The notes: a model not told the origin generated them from the sequence alone. Counted from the first letter of the stretch, positions 52,301 to 61,777 are shown. The stretch: DNA of 64,000 bases from Thraustochytrium sp. TN22 (GCA_013306675.1 JABLUY010000003.1:367711-431710); one strand, 5' to 3'. Translations and numbers: made by a program.

Positions 52301-53887
52301 GATCTGAGTGCATCGGTGAGCGCGACGGCGCCGCACTCGGCCGGCGTCGACCTCCTCGCCCTGGCGCTGGCCGCCAGGCGGGACCGTAAAGAGCCCGAGG
52401 ACGATGCGCAGGCGCGCTCCGACGCGCTCAGGCTGGTGCAGAGCTTCGTGCTGTGGCAGGGCGTGCTGCGCGCAGGGAGGCTCGACGCTGTCCTGGACTC
52501 GCTGGCCGCTCTGGACGCCGGTGGGCTCGGCTACGTGGCGAGCGACGCCATGTGCGAGGTTGTGCGGTGCCAACCGGGGTCCTTTGGGCTGCTGGCCGCG
52601 AGCGCCGCAACGGCGCCCGTGGGTTACGGCGAGCGCGCAGGTGAGGTGCGCTACGAGGCGCTCCTGCAGACTGCGCTCGAAGAGCTGGGGCTCGCGCACG
52701 CGCACGAGTCGCGACTCGTGGCGCACAAAGTGCGGCGCGCTATTCGCCGGAGCGCGTGCCTGGACGAGCGAAGCTTTTTGGAGGCCCTGGCAACTCACGA
52801 CGCGGAGGGCCGCGGAGAGATCTCGAGTCACGAGCTCGCGTGGGAGCTGCAATCCTTCGGGGTAGCCCTGGACGGCGCGGCATCGGAGGTCCGCCACTTG
52901 GTCAACACGTACGCGTCGGCTGGCGCGCGGCCTGCAGCGCTAATTGACTACGAGACCCTCTACCTTGACCTCGCCATCGCCGATGCGCGCGGCGAAGCGA
53001 CGCGCGTGCGCGCCGTCAAGGAGGACTATGTGCTGAATGTGCTGCGCCGGCTCGTGCGCATAGCAGGCCTGGATGGACCGCTAGAGCTCCTGCGCAGGGA
53101 GCTCCCGGAGTGCGCGGCCGTGGTGGACTTGGGGAGCGCCACGTGCGAGCGGTCAGCGCTGAGTCGTGCCCTGACGAACACATTTGCGAGCTGCGCCAGC
53201 AAGAACAAGTTGCAGCGCGTCGTGACGCTTGCAGCCGAGTGCTTCGCCGGTGACGGCAGCAGCGTGCGGGTCGGCGAGCTGGTGGCCAGACTCGGGCCGT
53301 GCGCCCGAGACCGCGCGCGGCTTGCGCTCTGGCGACTTGCTCGCTTCGCGCAGCAGCGCGGCGTGGACCGCCTGTACGACGAGCTGCGCGCGGCGGATGG
53401 CGACCTCGATGGGACCGTCTCGCTACGCAGCCTCAACCAGACGTTGGAGTCACTGCGGCTGGGCGAGATTGACGCCGACGCAGTCTCGCTTGTGCATGCG
53501 TGGGCGCCGGAGTCGGAAAATCACCAAGTCGCGGCGTACGAGGCGCTGGTTGAGCGTGCCGTAGCCCTAGCAGAGGGTAGGCCAGAGCCCGAACTGACGG
53601 CCGCACGCCTACGCGCAACCCTGCGGCGCATTAACGCACTGCTCATTCGACGCGGTGCATCCTCGGCGCGTGCCGTCTTCGCCGACCTCGTGGACGCCAC
53701 AGAGTCTGGTCAGGCCGACGAGGCGCTCTCAGACTGGGACCTTTATGTCATTTTGCGCGAGCACAGGGTGTATCTGCATGGCATCGAACAGGTCCACTCC
53801 GCGCTTGCAGACCTCCTCAGCAAGGACCCGAAGCGGCCCGCCGACCTGCACCTGCGCATGAAAGATTGGGTCGCCATTGTAGCGTGA
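46391..53887 (+). CDS. Large scaffold protein: SH3-like, C2-like, two SAM domains, EF-hand-like C-terminus
   Basis: 2,498 aa from the ATG at 46391; the frame before it has only GTG and is rejected. The N-terminus has an SH3-like segment (~25-75: 'DVEDGQAVWVVREVHAP', 'RRWWVVYDAQGTRGILPH'). A C2-like domain is at ~235-350 ('ALENIEVLLDEVHVIVQLHP'), then a Ser/Pro linker with seven 18-bp repeats (MSPS units, 47657-47782). Two SAM domains lie at ~865-935 ('LLAWSPDDVALLFHECGADR') and ~990-1060 ('LDKWSVEDVCRLGRLLRIKA'). Lys/Glu/His repeats ('KHEKAKHEKTKHEK') and poly-Ser are at ~1345-1510. Its second half is helical with EF-hand-like loops, e.g. 'DGDLDGTVSLRSL' near 2335 and 'DAEGRGEISSHEL' near 2138. 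A calcium-responsive structural scaffold is likely; no named orthologue recognised. Confidence 0.75.
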   Translation: MEAHEAVPRDAQAVRVLGKRRARAPALLPDELDVEDGQAVWVVREVHAPAEAAALSSRRWWVVYDAQGTRGILPHERLDVSGLDKARLQRAAAEDRRRTAGAMPVRRTSAKRSVEYALRAGVIRIETFSPAVQPERAILHLRESQHELQLEPELPGSTTSFNLHVSRALAESAKASAGAVFLELHVPSKLHIALFPLMKHPSTLFRLSCGFAVWFSASERASPSATVDLAQPGDASLEVGVFALENIEVLLDEVHVIVQLHPVMQNSDEPHIDLLHARGSTVARGTSNLRSSTSVRVPLTAAHFAQLSVTLMDRKGARVARATMPLANLARHDGKCRLPLTSQTRFGQSRAAVLILRVDVSPVVPALAEAVPPKHLAVPDPTPTQVVTPSRRALRTERRVPTTPGRQRVRSPVRAKRPGDRPMSPSNPLSPSEAMSPSSAWLPSRAMSPSRATSPSSAKSPSSTFASETGRKVSSLPRRHVSARPGSAPQRREPRSPPAPRAITTAASPSTRARNSSRASPSTKVQASPHAPTSYSEMSERPPPHDTGDLAQEAKSLIHGLLQHFPSDAGCREQVRAERIQEDDLVHTARGLIHGILEQYPSVAGKAHGDTSRGVRETEAASFVSLGVAEPFNSPEPSESPEASSPLEGQVMSWTSAPETDSSSFVDAEDFEATPLQPSPRRTETRKLGSTTQEPPQQPDEDKMRSAGARDLPRLSQDDAPTTTCGPETEDSPEDSPTQIADLLSEQERIFAIQRGLHGCLHLSRHELWQLVADLGMWDTVASGLGNLRADRDIALPLLDLRALGAALHLEGDSLAVRQLRQGLLDQLRTDSVERIFEQTELADIERIAAGMETVEPRDWRSVFLKPLLAWSPDDVALLFHECGADRAAAFRDPRLDGRSLLQCEAQGRDAVDLELRGRGVASGLVRQRLQYQVCLLARRLGPACTDGTGTGPAHSSSRMEVSKAPAAQGGAGLDDPQGAWWASRAFGLRARKALDKWSVEDVCRLGRLLRIKADQLSRFEAYALDGRGLQELTGEEMRYELGLSPHMVDVLTASVKLLSRPPEVLLGDTDFLQVRVRNVKDAVTEPPATGGMPQLAFDRLHTILLRPSAGLLQAAAHAARRAQSKDLVPMARIWYRLLEYKAEDATTASKSAPGRAFSDAGVASLTHLLRKHTIDTINDRMVRWDPLHELVHAAGGALQGWRYLGVANIDPEASSTDECARLDLAFKAREMRAALGDPTRVFRLCFMLQLGTMASLESEFCATPVPLSHGIDDQARLGTHLFTLTAAFGVVDPAAAQPKLAAQPPRRKTKKSARKTKGTGASKKRVAKKTATPPPPPPQCSVQEKTKHEKAKHEKTKHEKQASDPRSEARCDDTSTKRQLERTQIEHEVQLEEMMRRHARAERDAHAQGALRTEAAFQLGSLLATAQTAPREQRPRSRQPGPKPDRNLHFIREEARHNLAAMEYGHEHEQAAAMVFEKTIAAASSPVSASSSSSSSSSSSSSSSSASQGQTSWWGREKPTTWANELTPGKDESRGDRTSGGDTDNEVDADNQGDPDDESVPDESMEGLAVQWASRIRAQFLGQPSTPGEALTYPLRPSHDTAARQMQRLKMAVCRTGAEDCHLLLHAQDLSQTGWLNEDAMAGFVDSLGHPELREGLTEALATLQSKHELVAEKSSTEQSLVRYERFVHALTMDSQALTRAMTRRLWGRAALEEVDLLFLLDAGAEVRAHQLRELDPDLSNEEVALLLRDDLLDAPIVRLQAKCLWQLLGLRLQRFQPGLRERLLGQDAVTSTQVDTEHFGNIVLDLLHTRLDDAVLLELERVSGGAAGRIECASLVEGPASRAPKIDFAVALQQLLAADRSASGHVPEEAMYHALHLAAKRRTLSADEVDQLRHLALEYARSESAYVPWLASNFSLPREVGAEAELDRLGRHVAQLTRADQRALLEALSSIDLDQALKDAGFVSPYMVDLSASVSATAPHSAGVDLLALALAARRDRKEPEDDAQARSDALRLVQSFVLWQGVLRAGRLDAVLDSLAALDAGGLGYVASDAMCEVVRCQPGSFGLLAASAATAPVGYGERAGEVRYEALLQTALEELGLAHAHESRLVAHKVRRAIRRSACLDERSFLEALATHDAEGRGEISSHELAWELQSFGVALDGAASEVRHLVNTYASAGARPAALIDYETLYLDLAIADARGEATRVRAVKEDYVLNVLRRLVRIAGLDGPLELLRRELPECAAVVDLGSATCERSALSRALTNTFASCASKNKLQRVVTLAAECFAGDGSSVRVGELVARLGPCARDRARLALWRLARFAQQRGVDRLYDELRAADGDLDGTVSLRSLNQTLESLRLGEIDADAVSLVHAWAPESENHQVAAYEALVERAVALAEGRPEPELTAARLRATLRRINALLIRRGASSARAVFADLVDATESGQADEALSDWDLYVILREHRVYLHGIEQVHSALADLLSKDPKRPADLHLRMKDWVAIVA
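47657..47782 (+). repeat. Seven 18-bp tandem units coding MSPS-type hexapeptides
   Basis: Units begin ATG/TTG/ACG/AAG-TCGCCGTCA/CCTTCA and encode [M/L/T/K/W]-[S/L]-P-S-x-x. Inside the large scaffold gene, in a Ser/Pro-rich linker. Confidence 0.85.
50857..50910 (+). repeat. TCC/TCT tract coding poly-Ser
   Basis: Run of Ser codons in the linker region of the large scaffold gene. Confidence 0.9.
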
Positions 53888-54250
53888 GTAGCTGAACAGG
53901 GAGAGGAAATGCCTCGGCAGATCTTGATGGAAAAGGATCAAACGCAGCGACTCGCGAGTGCGGCGGGCATGAGCTGCCCTTGAGAGACTCACGACGCTGC
54001 TTCAAAACCTCATCTGACGATCAAGTGCTTGCCTCAACTCCTGCCTGATGTCGCTGCGCTGACATACAACTTGCATTGACTCGAAGATGCAAGCTTTGAG
54101 GCATCGCGTGGTGGGGTGGACCTGCAATCAAAGATTGCGGTCGCGCCAAAGAGCGCGCTGCAGCCGCGGTCCTTTTCGCCTCAGTTTGGCATTTGCTCTA
54201 CGTGGTTTGACAGTCTGTCTTGTCGGTCGAAACGATCTGAACTTCTTATT
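53888..54250. other. Convergent 3' spacer, lower GC
   Basis: 363 bp between the scaffold gene and the large secreted-protein gene (convergent). Base composition is visibly less GC-rich than the coding DNA. No features recognised. Confidence 0.4.
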
Positions 54251-57200
54251 TCAATTTGCGATGTAGGTAGATGGAATGGCGGTTGTGGGCAGAAGCGTCT
54301 CGAAAGCGGCGTCTACGAGGTCCGCTCGCTCCGCGTCGCTCTGCAGCCGGGCCGAAACGAGCGTCGTGTCGGCATACGCAGCATAGTCCGGGAGGACGAA
54401 GGTCTTGTTGATAATGTCCAGACTGTCCGCTGGGTTGCCGTGGAGATCGTGAATGCCGGCGAGCAGGACGTTGGCACGAGCGCCGCTCCAGCTCGTGCCA
54501 GGGACGTCAGCGAGTACGACCACCTGGTAGAGCGCTGGGGAGCAAGTCAGGGAGGTACTGGCCGTGATAGACTCCGCCTGATCGTCGACGGACACCGTCA
54601 TGCTTGCCATGAGGCCAACAGAGGTGCAGTCAATCGGCTCGTTGAAGCGGAAGACCGCGACAGGCAGAACGCCAGAGGGCTGGTGCACGTTGGAAAGGGG
54701 CGACCACGCCGCGAAGACTGGTCCGACCGTATCTCGGAGACCCAGGCGCAGGCTAGACTGGACCTCGCCCAGGACGGAAAGCGTGTCCTTGGCGCGGCAG
54801 GTGGCACTCAGCTTCAAGACATACCGGCCGTACTCGGCGAGCGGAAGGTCTGCGGCGTCGAGCGCGAGCGCGTGTTCGCCGTCCGGGAAATTTGCAAGCT
54901 GCGCCCACTCGCTGGCGACGAAGCCGTCGACAAAGTTGGCGTACCAAACCGTGACCTCCGAGGTGGTGTTGCTGTCCGCGGCATTCGAGGATCTGCGCGA
55001 AAAGGCGAGGTCGAGGGTTGGGTGCGCAGCAGAGACGGTCCACGTGGACGTCTTGTCCAGCAGTGCTCCTGCCCACATGATGGGCGCACAGGCCGCGGGC
55101 CAGTTGAGACGATACGTGAGGGTCTTGGCTGTGCTCTCATCACAGGCCGACTGAACGGTGAAGATGACGTCCTTGCTGACGACGGCGGCCTCAAGGCGCA
55201 CGAAGAAGACCTTGACGTCGAGATGGCTGGCCGTGGACACGGACAATGCGACCGGGCTGATGAGGCTCTGGCCACCCACCATATAGACGACCTCGCTCAC
55301 GGCGCTCTGTGCGTCGACCGAGATGGTGATGTCAAAATCGTCGAGGTCGACCGAGTCACGAAGGTCGATGCGAAACTGCAAAGAGCCCTCCTCGCTGTCA
55401 AGGAGTAGGTCCGTGTCTCCCTTCGGCGTGAGCTTGATGACCTGACGCGCCGTCGTACCCGGGACGTGTGGACAGCTCGTCGCACCGCCAATAACCTTGT
55501 ACACATGGGCACCGCTGAGCGGAGACTTGTAGATGGCAACGCTGAGCCTGTCGCCGCTGGCGGCCTCCTTGAAGAAGGAGGTGTACTGGACCTCGGTCTC
55601 GTCCAAGTCTGTGGTGAAGGAGGTGCGTTCGGTGCTGGTTACCATGTTCTCCATGTACTTGAGTGAGGCTCCCAAATGCGCCTCAAACCGGAGAATTGCA
55701 AAGCCTCCACCAACGACCGCGTCCATGCTGACGTCCGTGTACCATGAGTCTGAGGACGTGTCCGTGAGGGACACGTAGTCAGAGACGCTGGAAGCAGCCA
55801 TGTTGTTGGACTCAGTGATCTGTAGCTCGCTGCTGCCAAAGACAAAGACGTTGGGCGCGTCGCCTTGTTGTCCACTCGGTAAAGCGGCAGCGGCTGCGTC
55901 GAGCGCGAGCGGGTAGTTCAGCGCGTCGCGGGCGTCCTGCGCCCAATCGTGCAGAACCTCATCCCAGCGTGCGAGCCCGGCGCGCGCGGCAGAACAGAGC
56001 CTCCTGTCCTCGGGCGTGGTGGCGTTGTTGCACTGCTCCGAAGCCAGAGACTCTCGCAGGTCGTCCATCGCGCGGCGCACGTCGTTGCGAGAGTAATAGA
56101 TGTAGCTCGGCGTCGGGGTGGCCCACGCGACGGAGGAGTACCCGTGCAGGGCACAGGTGGACGTGTTCAACATCACGAAGGTAGACCGCGTCAAGTTGGC
56201 GCTTGAGCCCATGATGAAGACCATGTCTCCGTCGTCCGACATCTTGCCGGCCGGCGTTCTCAGCGTCAGGGAGACCACCTGGGTGGCCGTGGTGACGGTT
56301 TCGCCGTATGCATTGACGTTGACCGTCTCGTCCGTGGCAGTCCCGCCAGCCTCCGTGCGGATTTGCACACCAGCAACCTTGCCGCCAACATAAGCCATGG
56401 GCGAGAGCTCGCTGGTCGAGGTCATCGTTGAGACGATTTTGGAGCTCTGCGAGACCGAGAGCTTGCCCGTCCAGCTGATCTCGCTGTACGATCCGTTCTC
56501 TGGATCCTCTTCCGTGACTGGCGGCGCGTACACGTAGGCGAGCGGCGTTGTGGTCTCGTCGGCGAAGACAACTATGGAGTTTGCCTCATCCACCACCATG
56601 CCCAGGACGAGCACGAGGAGGTCAGCGCTTGCTGCGGGATGCTGTGTGGCCCACACCGTCGGGTTGTTCATTGTCACGGCCACGCGACGCACGAAGCGGG
56701 ATGCCGCCGTGTAAGGCGGCAGTGCATCTGGCTGAGCTCCTTCCTTGATGGAGCCCGCCTCGCCAATATAGACGGCGCGCCGCAGCTCGCTGTGCGCGAA
56801 CTCGCCGTCTTCCCCGCCCACCGTGGTCATCGCGGCGGTGCACGGAGAGTTGAGCGCGCAGGCTATCTGGTTATCGGTTTCTGGGACGAGGTCCCCGGCG
56901 ATTGTGACCGATGACCCTGCAGGGAGCACGCCGCAACTCTGGCCCGCATAGCTCTGTGTCGCCGTTGTAGTCAGGTTGTGGAGCTGGTTGCCTATCACCG
57001 CCACGTCGAAGGCATCCACAGCGCAGGCATCCGTCTCGAGGCTCGTGAGGCCGGCCATGTGAAGCTCGAGGGTTGGGACCGGGTGGTGCAGCATGGTGAC
57101 CAGCGCGCTCGCATCGCGCAGGTTCAGCGTGCGGTTGGCTTCCGTGGGAAATTGCCTCAGGTAAGACGCGGTGACCTCGTCGCTCTCGAAGCTCATGTCC

Positions 57201-59968
57201 CAGGTGTACGCCGTCGCCGGCACCGTCAGCGTGATGGTCGGGCTCATCGTGTCCGCAGTGAGATTGAAGTCGGCACTCGCACACCCCGTCGCCATGGTCA
57301 GGTGCAAGATGGCGTCCTGCAGCGGAATGTTGCACTCGGTGGCGGCAACGTGGAAGTAGACGTCGCGGAAAGTGGTGTCCAGCACCTCGATGTCGAGAAT
57401 ATCGTCGACAGAGTCGTCGACGGCGATGCCGCCACTTAGGAGCGCCTGTGCGCTCGGACTGCTCTTTGCTGCCTCGAAGGTGTGGTCCAGGTGGCTGAAC
57501 TCTAGCGTGTACTTGTTGCCCTTGGGGACCTTGAGCACGAAGCTGCCGTCGGCTGCTGTGGTGGTGTTGGCAACGCTCTTGCCCTTGTTCATCGCATCCA
57601 CGCGCACGCCTTGCACGCCGCAGGCAGCGGCATCAAGGCCAGGGCTGCCTGAGGAGGGGCTCGGCGCGTGGCTCACCGTGCCAATGAGGTCACGCGTGGA
57701 CACCTCGATGAGCCAGATCTCTGTATCAACGTCCAAGTGGCTGATTGTGATCTTTGCACCGTCTCCGAGCGCTTGAGCAGTATCCTCCGTGCACGCGCGC
57801 GGTCCACACAGCTGGACCTTGGACCCGTATCGCGTGGCGTTGAGGACCGTGAGCGTGGTAGTCACTTGATGAGTCTTGGCAGTTGGGACGCTCAGAAGTG
57901 TCGATGTCCAGCCGTCTGTGCTTGTGACCTGGCGCTCTGCGTCCTCGTTGGCGTCGTTGTCGAGGCGATAGGTTATCTGAACATCAGCGACGCTCGCGCT
58001 GCCCGTGGAGTCGATCACGCGCCACCGCGCTCTTGCCTGCCAGAAGGTCGTCACGGTGCTGCACGCTTGCCCAACGTCGCGTTTAGTCCCCGTGTTGGCG
58101 TGCATGTTGGTCCATGTCGTCGGAACCTTGGTCATATCGGCCGCGAAGACTGCTTCAACACACACCACGTACGATGAGCCGACCAAGGAGAGGTCCGTGC
58201 GCGTCCCTCCGCCCGAGCGGCCGACTTCGAGCGAATCTTCAAAGAAGACAGAGGGGCCGGTCTTGCACGTCACATCGTTACCAATGAGGAGGTCCGAGCC
58301 CCAGTCTTTGAGGTAGATTTTCCATGCCGCCACTTGGTCCTTGTGGATTGATGAAGTGAAATTGAAGCTGACCACGGGCTGACCATCGCTGCTTAAACTC
58401 TGCAGGAAATGCAGGTTGTCCACGAAGTACCACGAGAAGTCAAACTTGCGTGGCTCCTTGTAGAACCTTGCAAGCCGTGCCGCGCGCTCGGAGCCCGCGC
58501 AGACTTGATGCTCGCAAGCGCTACCGCTGCGCCCTGGGTCGCTTCCGCAGCTGCTACACTTTCCGGTCCCGAGAAACTGCGGCCAATAATATGGCAATCC
58601 CGGTGGCGCCTCCGGTCTGCCTTCGAGGCCTGCACCTTCTATGAATTTGTACCCCCAGCAGGAGCCTTGTTCGCATTTCCCGGACACCTCGATGACGCAT
58701 TCAACGCGCGTGCAGGTGCCACTGGACATGTCATAGTAGTAGTTGGGCGGGCAGTCGGCTGGCGGACGAATGGCGAGGCCGAAGACGTCGCAGAGCTCCT
58801 CGCTCCAGCAGGGCTGTGGGACAGCGCTCTCATCGCAAAAGTACCCTGGCTGACAGGGTCGACAGAGGTCATAGTTGTTGAGGTATGGGTCGATGTAGTT
58901 GCCCGGCTTGCAGGTCCGGCAGTACTTTGCACCGACGAACCTGCCGGACGAGAACGTGAACTTGGTCTTTTGCCAAAATGGAGTGCTGGACTTGAACTCG
59001 CACCGCCTGGACCAGCTGGTCCACTCAAACAGCTCGCACCCGGGGTAGTCGATGCAGAGGCGGCGGCAGTCATGGAAGTTTAGTCGGGGGAGCACACGAA
59101 TGGTTTCCGCGTTCACGGAGTAGTTTTCCAGGAAGCAGCCGCGGCCTGCGTAGAGCTGCACGAGCTGCTCGCTGAAGTCTTGTCTGCAGTGCAGATTGCC
59201 TGTCACCTCGTGTCCATCAAGCATGCGCCCGTCGTACGTGCTTTGCTCGACGTTGCCAGACCAGAGCCTGCACACGCTGTTCTCGTAGTTGTAGGCCCAC
59301 GAAAGGCAGATTTCCTCATTTGCGCCAGAAGTCACCTCAGCAAAGACCTGATAACACATTTCGGAATCCAACACGGGCAGGACAGACATGGAGCTGAGTC
59401 GGTTGGCTTGGTTGTGGGCTTTGAAGTCATATTCGTACCAGTCGTCGTAGCTCTGCGGCATGGCGTGGAGCAACCCGTTGTTGTTGTTATTGAAAAAGGT
59501 AACCCGGTAGCACGGCGGCACCTGGGCATGCGTCGCTTTGTCGTTTGCAAAGTGTATGCCGCCCGTAGACCCTCCCCAGTTCGTCGTCAGAGCTTTAAAG
59601 TTTTGAGGGAACTCTGCGGCCGAGCTTCTGATGAAGTCCCACGTGCCGTTTCTGTAGCGCAAATTGACCGCGCGATACTTGCTCGTCCTCCACCTGTCCA
59701 TGCAAGCCGTGCGGCACGCTGCTGCGTCTTTGACGTGGTTGAGCGTCTCCGCCTCATCTGCGGATTGCAGCATCGTGTATTGGTTGAGGAGTGAGTCATA
59801 CTTTCTTCCGCGATGCCCTGAGTCGCCAACCCAGAAGCAGCCTGGCAAGTCCTGGAGCTCGCCGAGGCGGTTCGGGAGCGGCTCGTTCATCGCGACGCCA
59901 TGCACTGTCGCGAGCACCGCGGCGGCCAGCACGAACGCCATGACGAGGAGCGCCGCAGTCGTCCTCAT
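54251..59968 (-). CDS. Very large secreted multidomain protein (Cys-rich head, adhesion-type modules)
   Basis: 1,905 aa from the ATG at 59968, which begins the signal peptide (TTAALLVMAFVLAAAVLATV); the longer frame starts with TTG. Residues ~40-510 are Cys-rich, with PAN/apple-like stretches ('CRRLCIDYPGCELFEW') and a TNFR/EGF-like element ('CRTCKPGNYIDPYLNNYDLC'). Around 790-840 is a carboxypeptidase-regulatory/CNA-B-like fold ('VRVDAMNKGKSVANTTTAAD' and 'GSFVLKVPKGNKYTLEF'). The end (~1745-1840) resembles an SbsA-type Ig-like domain ('VFRFNEPIDCTSVG'). N-glycosylation sequons are frequent. No C-terminal membrane span or obvious anchor. A matrix or cell-wall associated adhesion protein is likely. 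Identity of the whole is unknown. Confidence 0.7.
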   Translation of the reverse strand: MRTTAALLVMAFVLAAAVLATVHGVAMNEPLPNRLGELQDLPGCFWVGDSGHRGRKYDSLLNQYTMLQSADEAETLNHVKDAAACRTACMDRWRTSKYRAVNLRYRNGTWDFIRSSAAEFPQNFKALTTNWGGSTGGIHFANDKATHAQVPPCYRVTFFNNNNNGLLHAMPQSYDDWYEYDFKAHNQANRLSSMSVLPVLDSEMCYQVFAEVTSGANEEICLSWAYNYENSVCRLWSGNVEQSTYDGRMLDGHEVTGNLHCRQDFSEQLVQLYAGRGCFLENYSVNAETIRVLPRLNFHDCRRLCIDYPGCELFEWTSWSRRCEFKSSTPFWQKTKFTFSSGRFVGAKYCRTCKPGNYIDPYLNNYDLCRPCQPGYFCDESAVPQPCWSEELCDVFGLAIRPPADCPPNYYYDMSSGTCTRVECVIEVSGKCEQGSCWGYKFIEGAGLEGRPEAPPGLPYYWPQFLGTGKCSSCGSDPGRSGSACEHQVCAGSERAARLARFYKEPRKFDFSWYFVDNLHFLQSLSSDGQPVVSFNFTSSIHKDQVAAWKIYLKDWGSDLLIGNDVTCKTGPSVFFEDSLEVGRSGGGTRTDLSLVGSSYVVCVEAVFAADMTKVPTTWTNMHANTGTKRDVGQACSTVTTFWQARARWRVIDSTGSASVADVQITYRLDNDANEDAERQVTSTDGWTSTLLSVPTAKTHQVTTTLTVLNATRYGSKVQLCGPRACTEDTAQALGDGAKITISHLDVDTEIWLIEVSTRDLIGTVSHAPSPSSGSPGLDAAACGVQGVRVDAMNKGKSVANTTTAADGSFVLKVPKGNKYTLEFSHLDHTFEAAKSSPSAQALLSGGIAVDDSVDDILDIEVLDTTFRDVYFHVAATECNIPLQDAILHLTMATGCASADFNLTADTMSPTITLTVPATAYTWDMSFESDEVTASYLRQFPTEANRTLNLRDASALVTMLHHPVPTLELHMAGLTSLETDACAVDAFDVAVIGNQLHNLTTTATQSYAGQSCGVLPAGSSVTIAGDLVPETDNQIACALNSPCTAAMTTVGGEDGEFAHSELRRAVYIGEAGSIKEGAQPDALPPYTAASRFVRRVAVTMNNPTVWATQHPAASADLLVLVLGMVVDEANSIVVFADETTTPLAYVYAPPVTEEDPENGSYSEISWTGKLSVSQSSKIVSTMTSTSELSPMAYVGGKVAGVQIRTEAGGTATDETVNVNAYGETVTTATQVVSLTLRTPAGKMSDDGDMVFIMGSSANLTRSTFVMLNTSTCALHGYSSVAWATPTPSYIYYSRNDVRRAMDDLRESLASEQCNNATTPEDRRLCSAARAGLARWDEVLHDWAQDARDALNYPLALDAAAAALPSGQQGDAPNVFVFGSSELQITESNNMAASSVSDYVSLTDTSSDSWYTDVSMDAVVGGGFAILRFEAHLGASLKYMENMVTSTERTSFTTDLDETEVQYTSFFKEAASGDRLSVAIYKSPLSGAHVYKVIGGATSCPHVPGTTARQVIKLTPKGDTDLLLDSEEGSLQFRIDLRDSVDLDDFDITISVDAQSAVSEVVYMVGGQSLISPVALSVSTASHLDVKVFFVRLEAAVVSKDVIFTVQSACDESTAKTLTYRLNWPAACAPIMWAGALLDKTSTWTVSAAHPTLDLAFSRRSSNAADSNTTSEVTVWYANFVDGFVASEWAQLANFPDGEHALALDAADLPLAEYGRYVLKLSATCRAKDTLSVLGEVQSSLRLGLRDTVGPVFAAWSPLSNVHQPSGVLPVAVFRFNEPIDCTSVGLMASMTVSVDDQAESITASTSLTCSPALYQVVVLADVPGTSWSGARANVLLAGIHDLHGNPADSLDIINKTFVLPDYAAYADTTLVSARLQSDAERADLVDAAFETLLPTTAIPSTYIAN

Positions 59969-61059
59969 GATAAGGATGTCCTTTTCGAGTTTTGCGCCGC
60001 GTCCAAGCGAGCCCAATCGATTCTGCTGTGGCAGCCGCCGCTCTGCTCTTGATAGGCCGCTTACCCGGCAGCCTGCGGCCCGCTGGGGCTCCGTGCTTCC
60101 GGGCCGTCATCTTCCGAGAAGTCATGGCCAGGCCATAAATTTGCCCGGTCAAGCGTGCCCAGCAGATCAGTGCTGCAGTGAGAAGTCGCCTCTAGCAAGC
60201 TACTAGCTAGCTAGCTTAGTAGCTACTAGCCAGAGCGAGTTGACGAGCTGCCATGGCCATCAAGTTGCCTCGATCAAGCGTGCCCGTGCAGAGGAGGCAT
60301 CTTCTCTATTTGGCTACTAGGCCTCACTTAGCTGAGCTAGGCCTGGACGAGTTGTCGAGCGGCGGCACGCGCGACCGTCACGCAGCCCAGCCGGCCCCAG
60401 CACTGCACAAGCCTGCACGCGGATCATGGGGTCGAGTTCGGCGACTCTCAAGTTCCAAAGTCGCTGGCTGCAGCTTGCGCATGCCAGTGAGTGCTAGCCA
60501 GGTGGCCCAGTTCACCTGGCATACTTGCCTCGCTGTGGACACCTCAGTCACACCTGTGTACATCAAGTGGGGTTGCCCACGGAGCCAGGTTTCTTCAGGT
60601 AGCGTTCCCCGTTGAGACTGACAAAGGCCGCAGAAGTAGCGTCAACGTTAGTAGGGGACGCGCGCGCGTGCGCCCCGGGAACGGCGGTTATCAAGTAAGT
60701 GGCCACAAGAGCCTTTCATCATCAGCCTCGGCCCTCGGGCCGCCAGGGGCCAAGGCCAGAGTCTGCAGACCAGTCCAGGCTCGCGGCGAGTCAGCCATGC
60801 CCGACTCGGGCTGGCGGTTGGCTACAAGCCCCGCTGGGATCGGCGGCCCTTGGAGGGGGCAAAGAGGCCAGCGTTGGCGACAGGAATTGGCTCCACTTCG
60901 GACCACTTGAGATTTGAGAGTCTAAGAGTCCGGTGACGGTCAGGAGCATTCGATCCTCCTTGGTGGTGGAAATACGCTGCGGTCTCTCTCGCTAGACCTT
61001 GGGCACTCCGACTTTATCTGCACAACATTTGCTCTTTGGTAAGTACCAGGTAGTTTACA
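59969..61059. other. 1.1-kb intergenic region
   Basis: Promoter of the large secreted gene and 3' side of the FAM21-like gene. An AGCT/TAGC-type tract lies at 60199-60230. No coding content recognised on either strand. Confidence 0.4.
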
Positions 61060-61777
61060 TCAAGGTCCAAGCGGTGTGAGCTGCTCGTGCTTGGCGAGAA
61101 TGCGCGCACGGGCAGCGGCGCGCTCCTCGCGAATGCGAGAAGCAGTGTCAGAGAAGGCGTTGACCTCATCGTCGGGAGCACCCATTGTGCTGTTGCCCTC
61201 GTCGTCGCTGTGCTCGTCGTCGCTGTCGAAAAGACTAGCGAAGAGCCTTTGACGCTCATCTGACTTTGCGCTTGCTTGTGATTCACGTGCCGGGGGCGGC
61301 GCTTGTGCCGGTAGCTTGGAGGCCTGCGGAGGCGATGGCAACGGATGAGAGGCCTGCACCTGTACTGGAGGTGCTGCAGATAGTTGTTCGCCAGCCGTGA
61401 GCTCCTCGCAAGGTTTCGCCGGGAGGGCCCGGGCGCCGTCTCGGTTGGTCGTGATACGCGCAGGGACGTCGTGATCGAGGCTGCGGCCGGCAGACTCTTG
61501 CAGGTGTGCTCTGGTCGCAAGCAGGTCCGTGAGGGAGCGCTGGAATAGGCTTCGACGGCGCTGGTCGTGGCTGTAGTCATTGGCCTCGTCGCTAGGCTGC
61601 GGAGGCACAGCCACGTCCGGTGCCGGCTGATCGTGACTGAGCTCGCCAGGGGGTATTGAGAAGATACTGCTTTGGGGCGTCGATTCGGTACTGTGCACGG
61701 GTGTTGTCGACGCGGCACTGTTAAGTGAAACGGAGGCTATGCTGGCGCGTCCTTGCGGTCCGTATGCATGATCTTCC

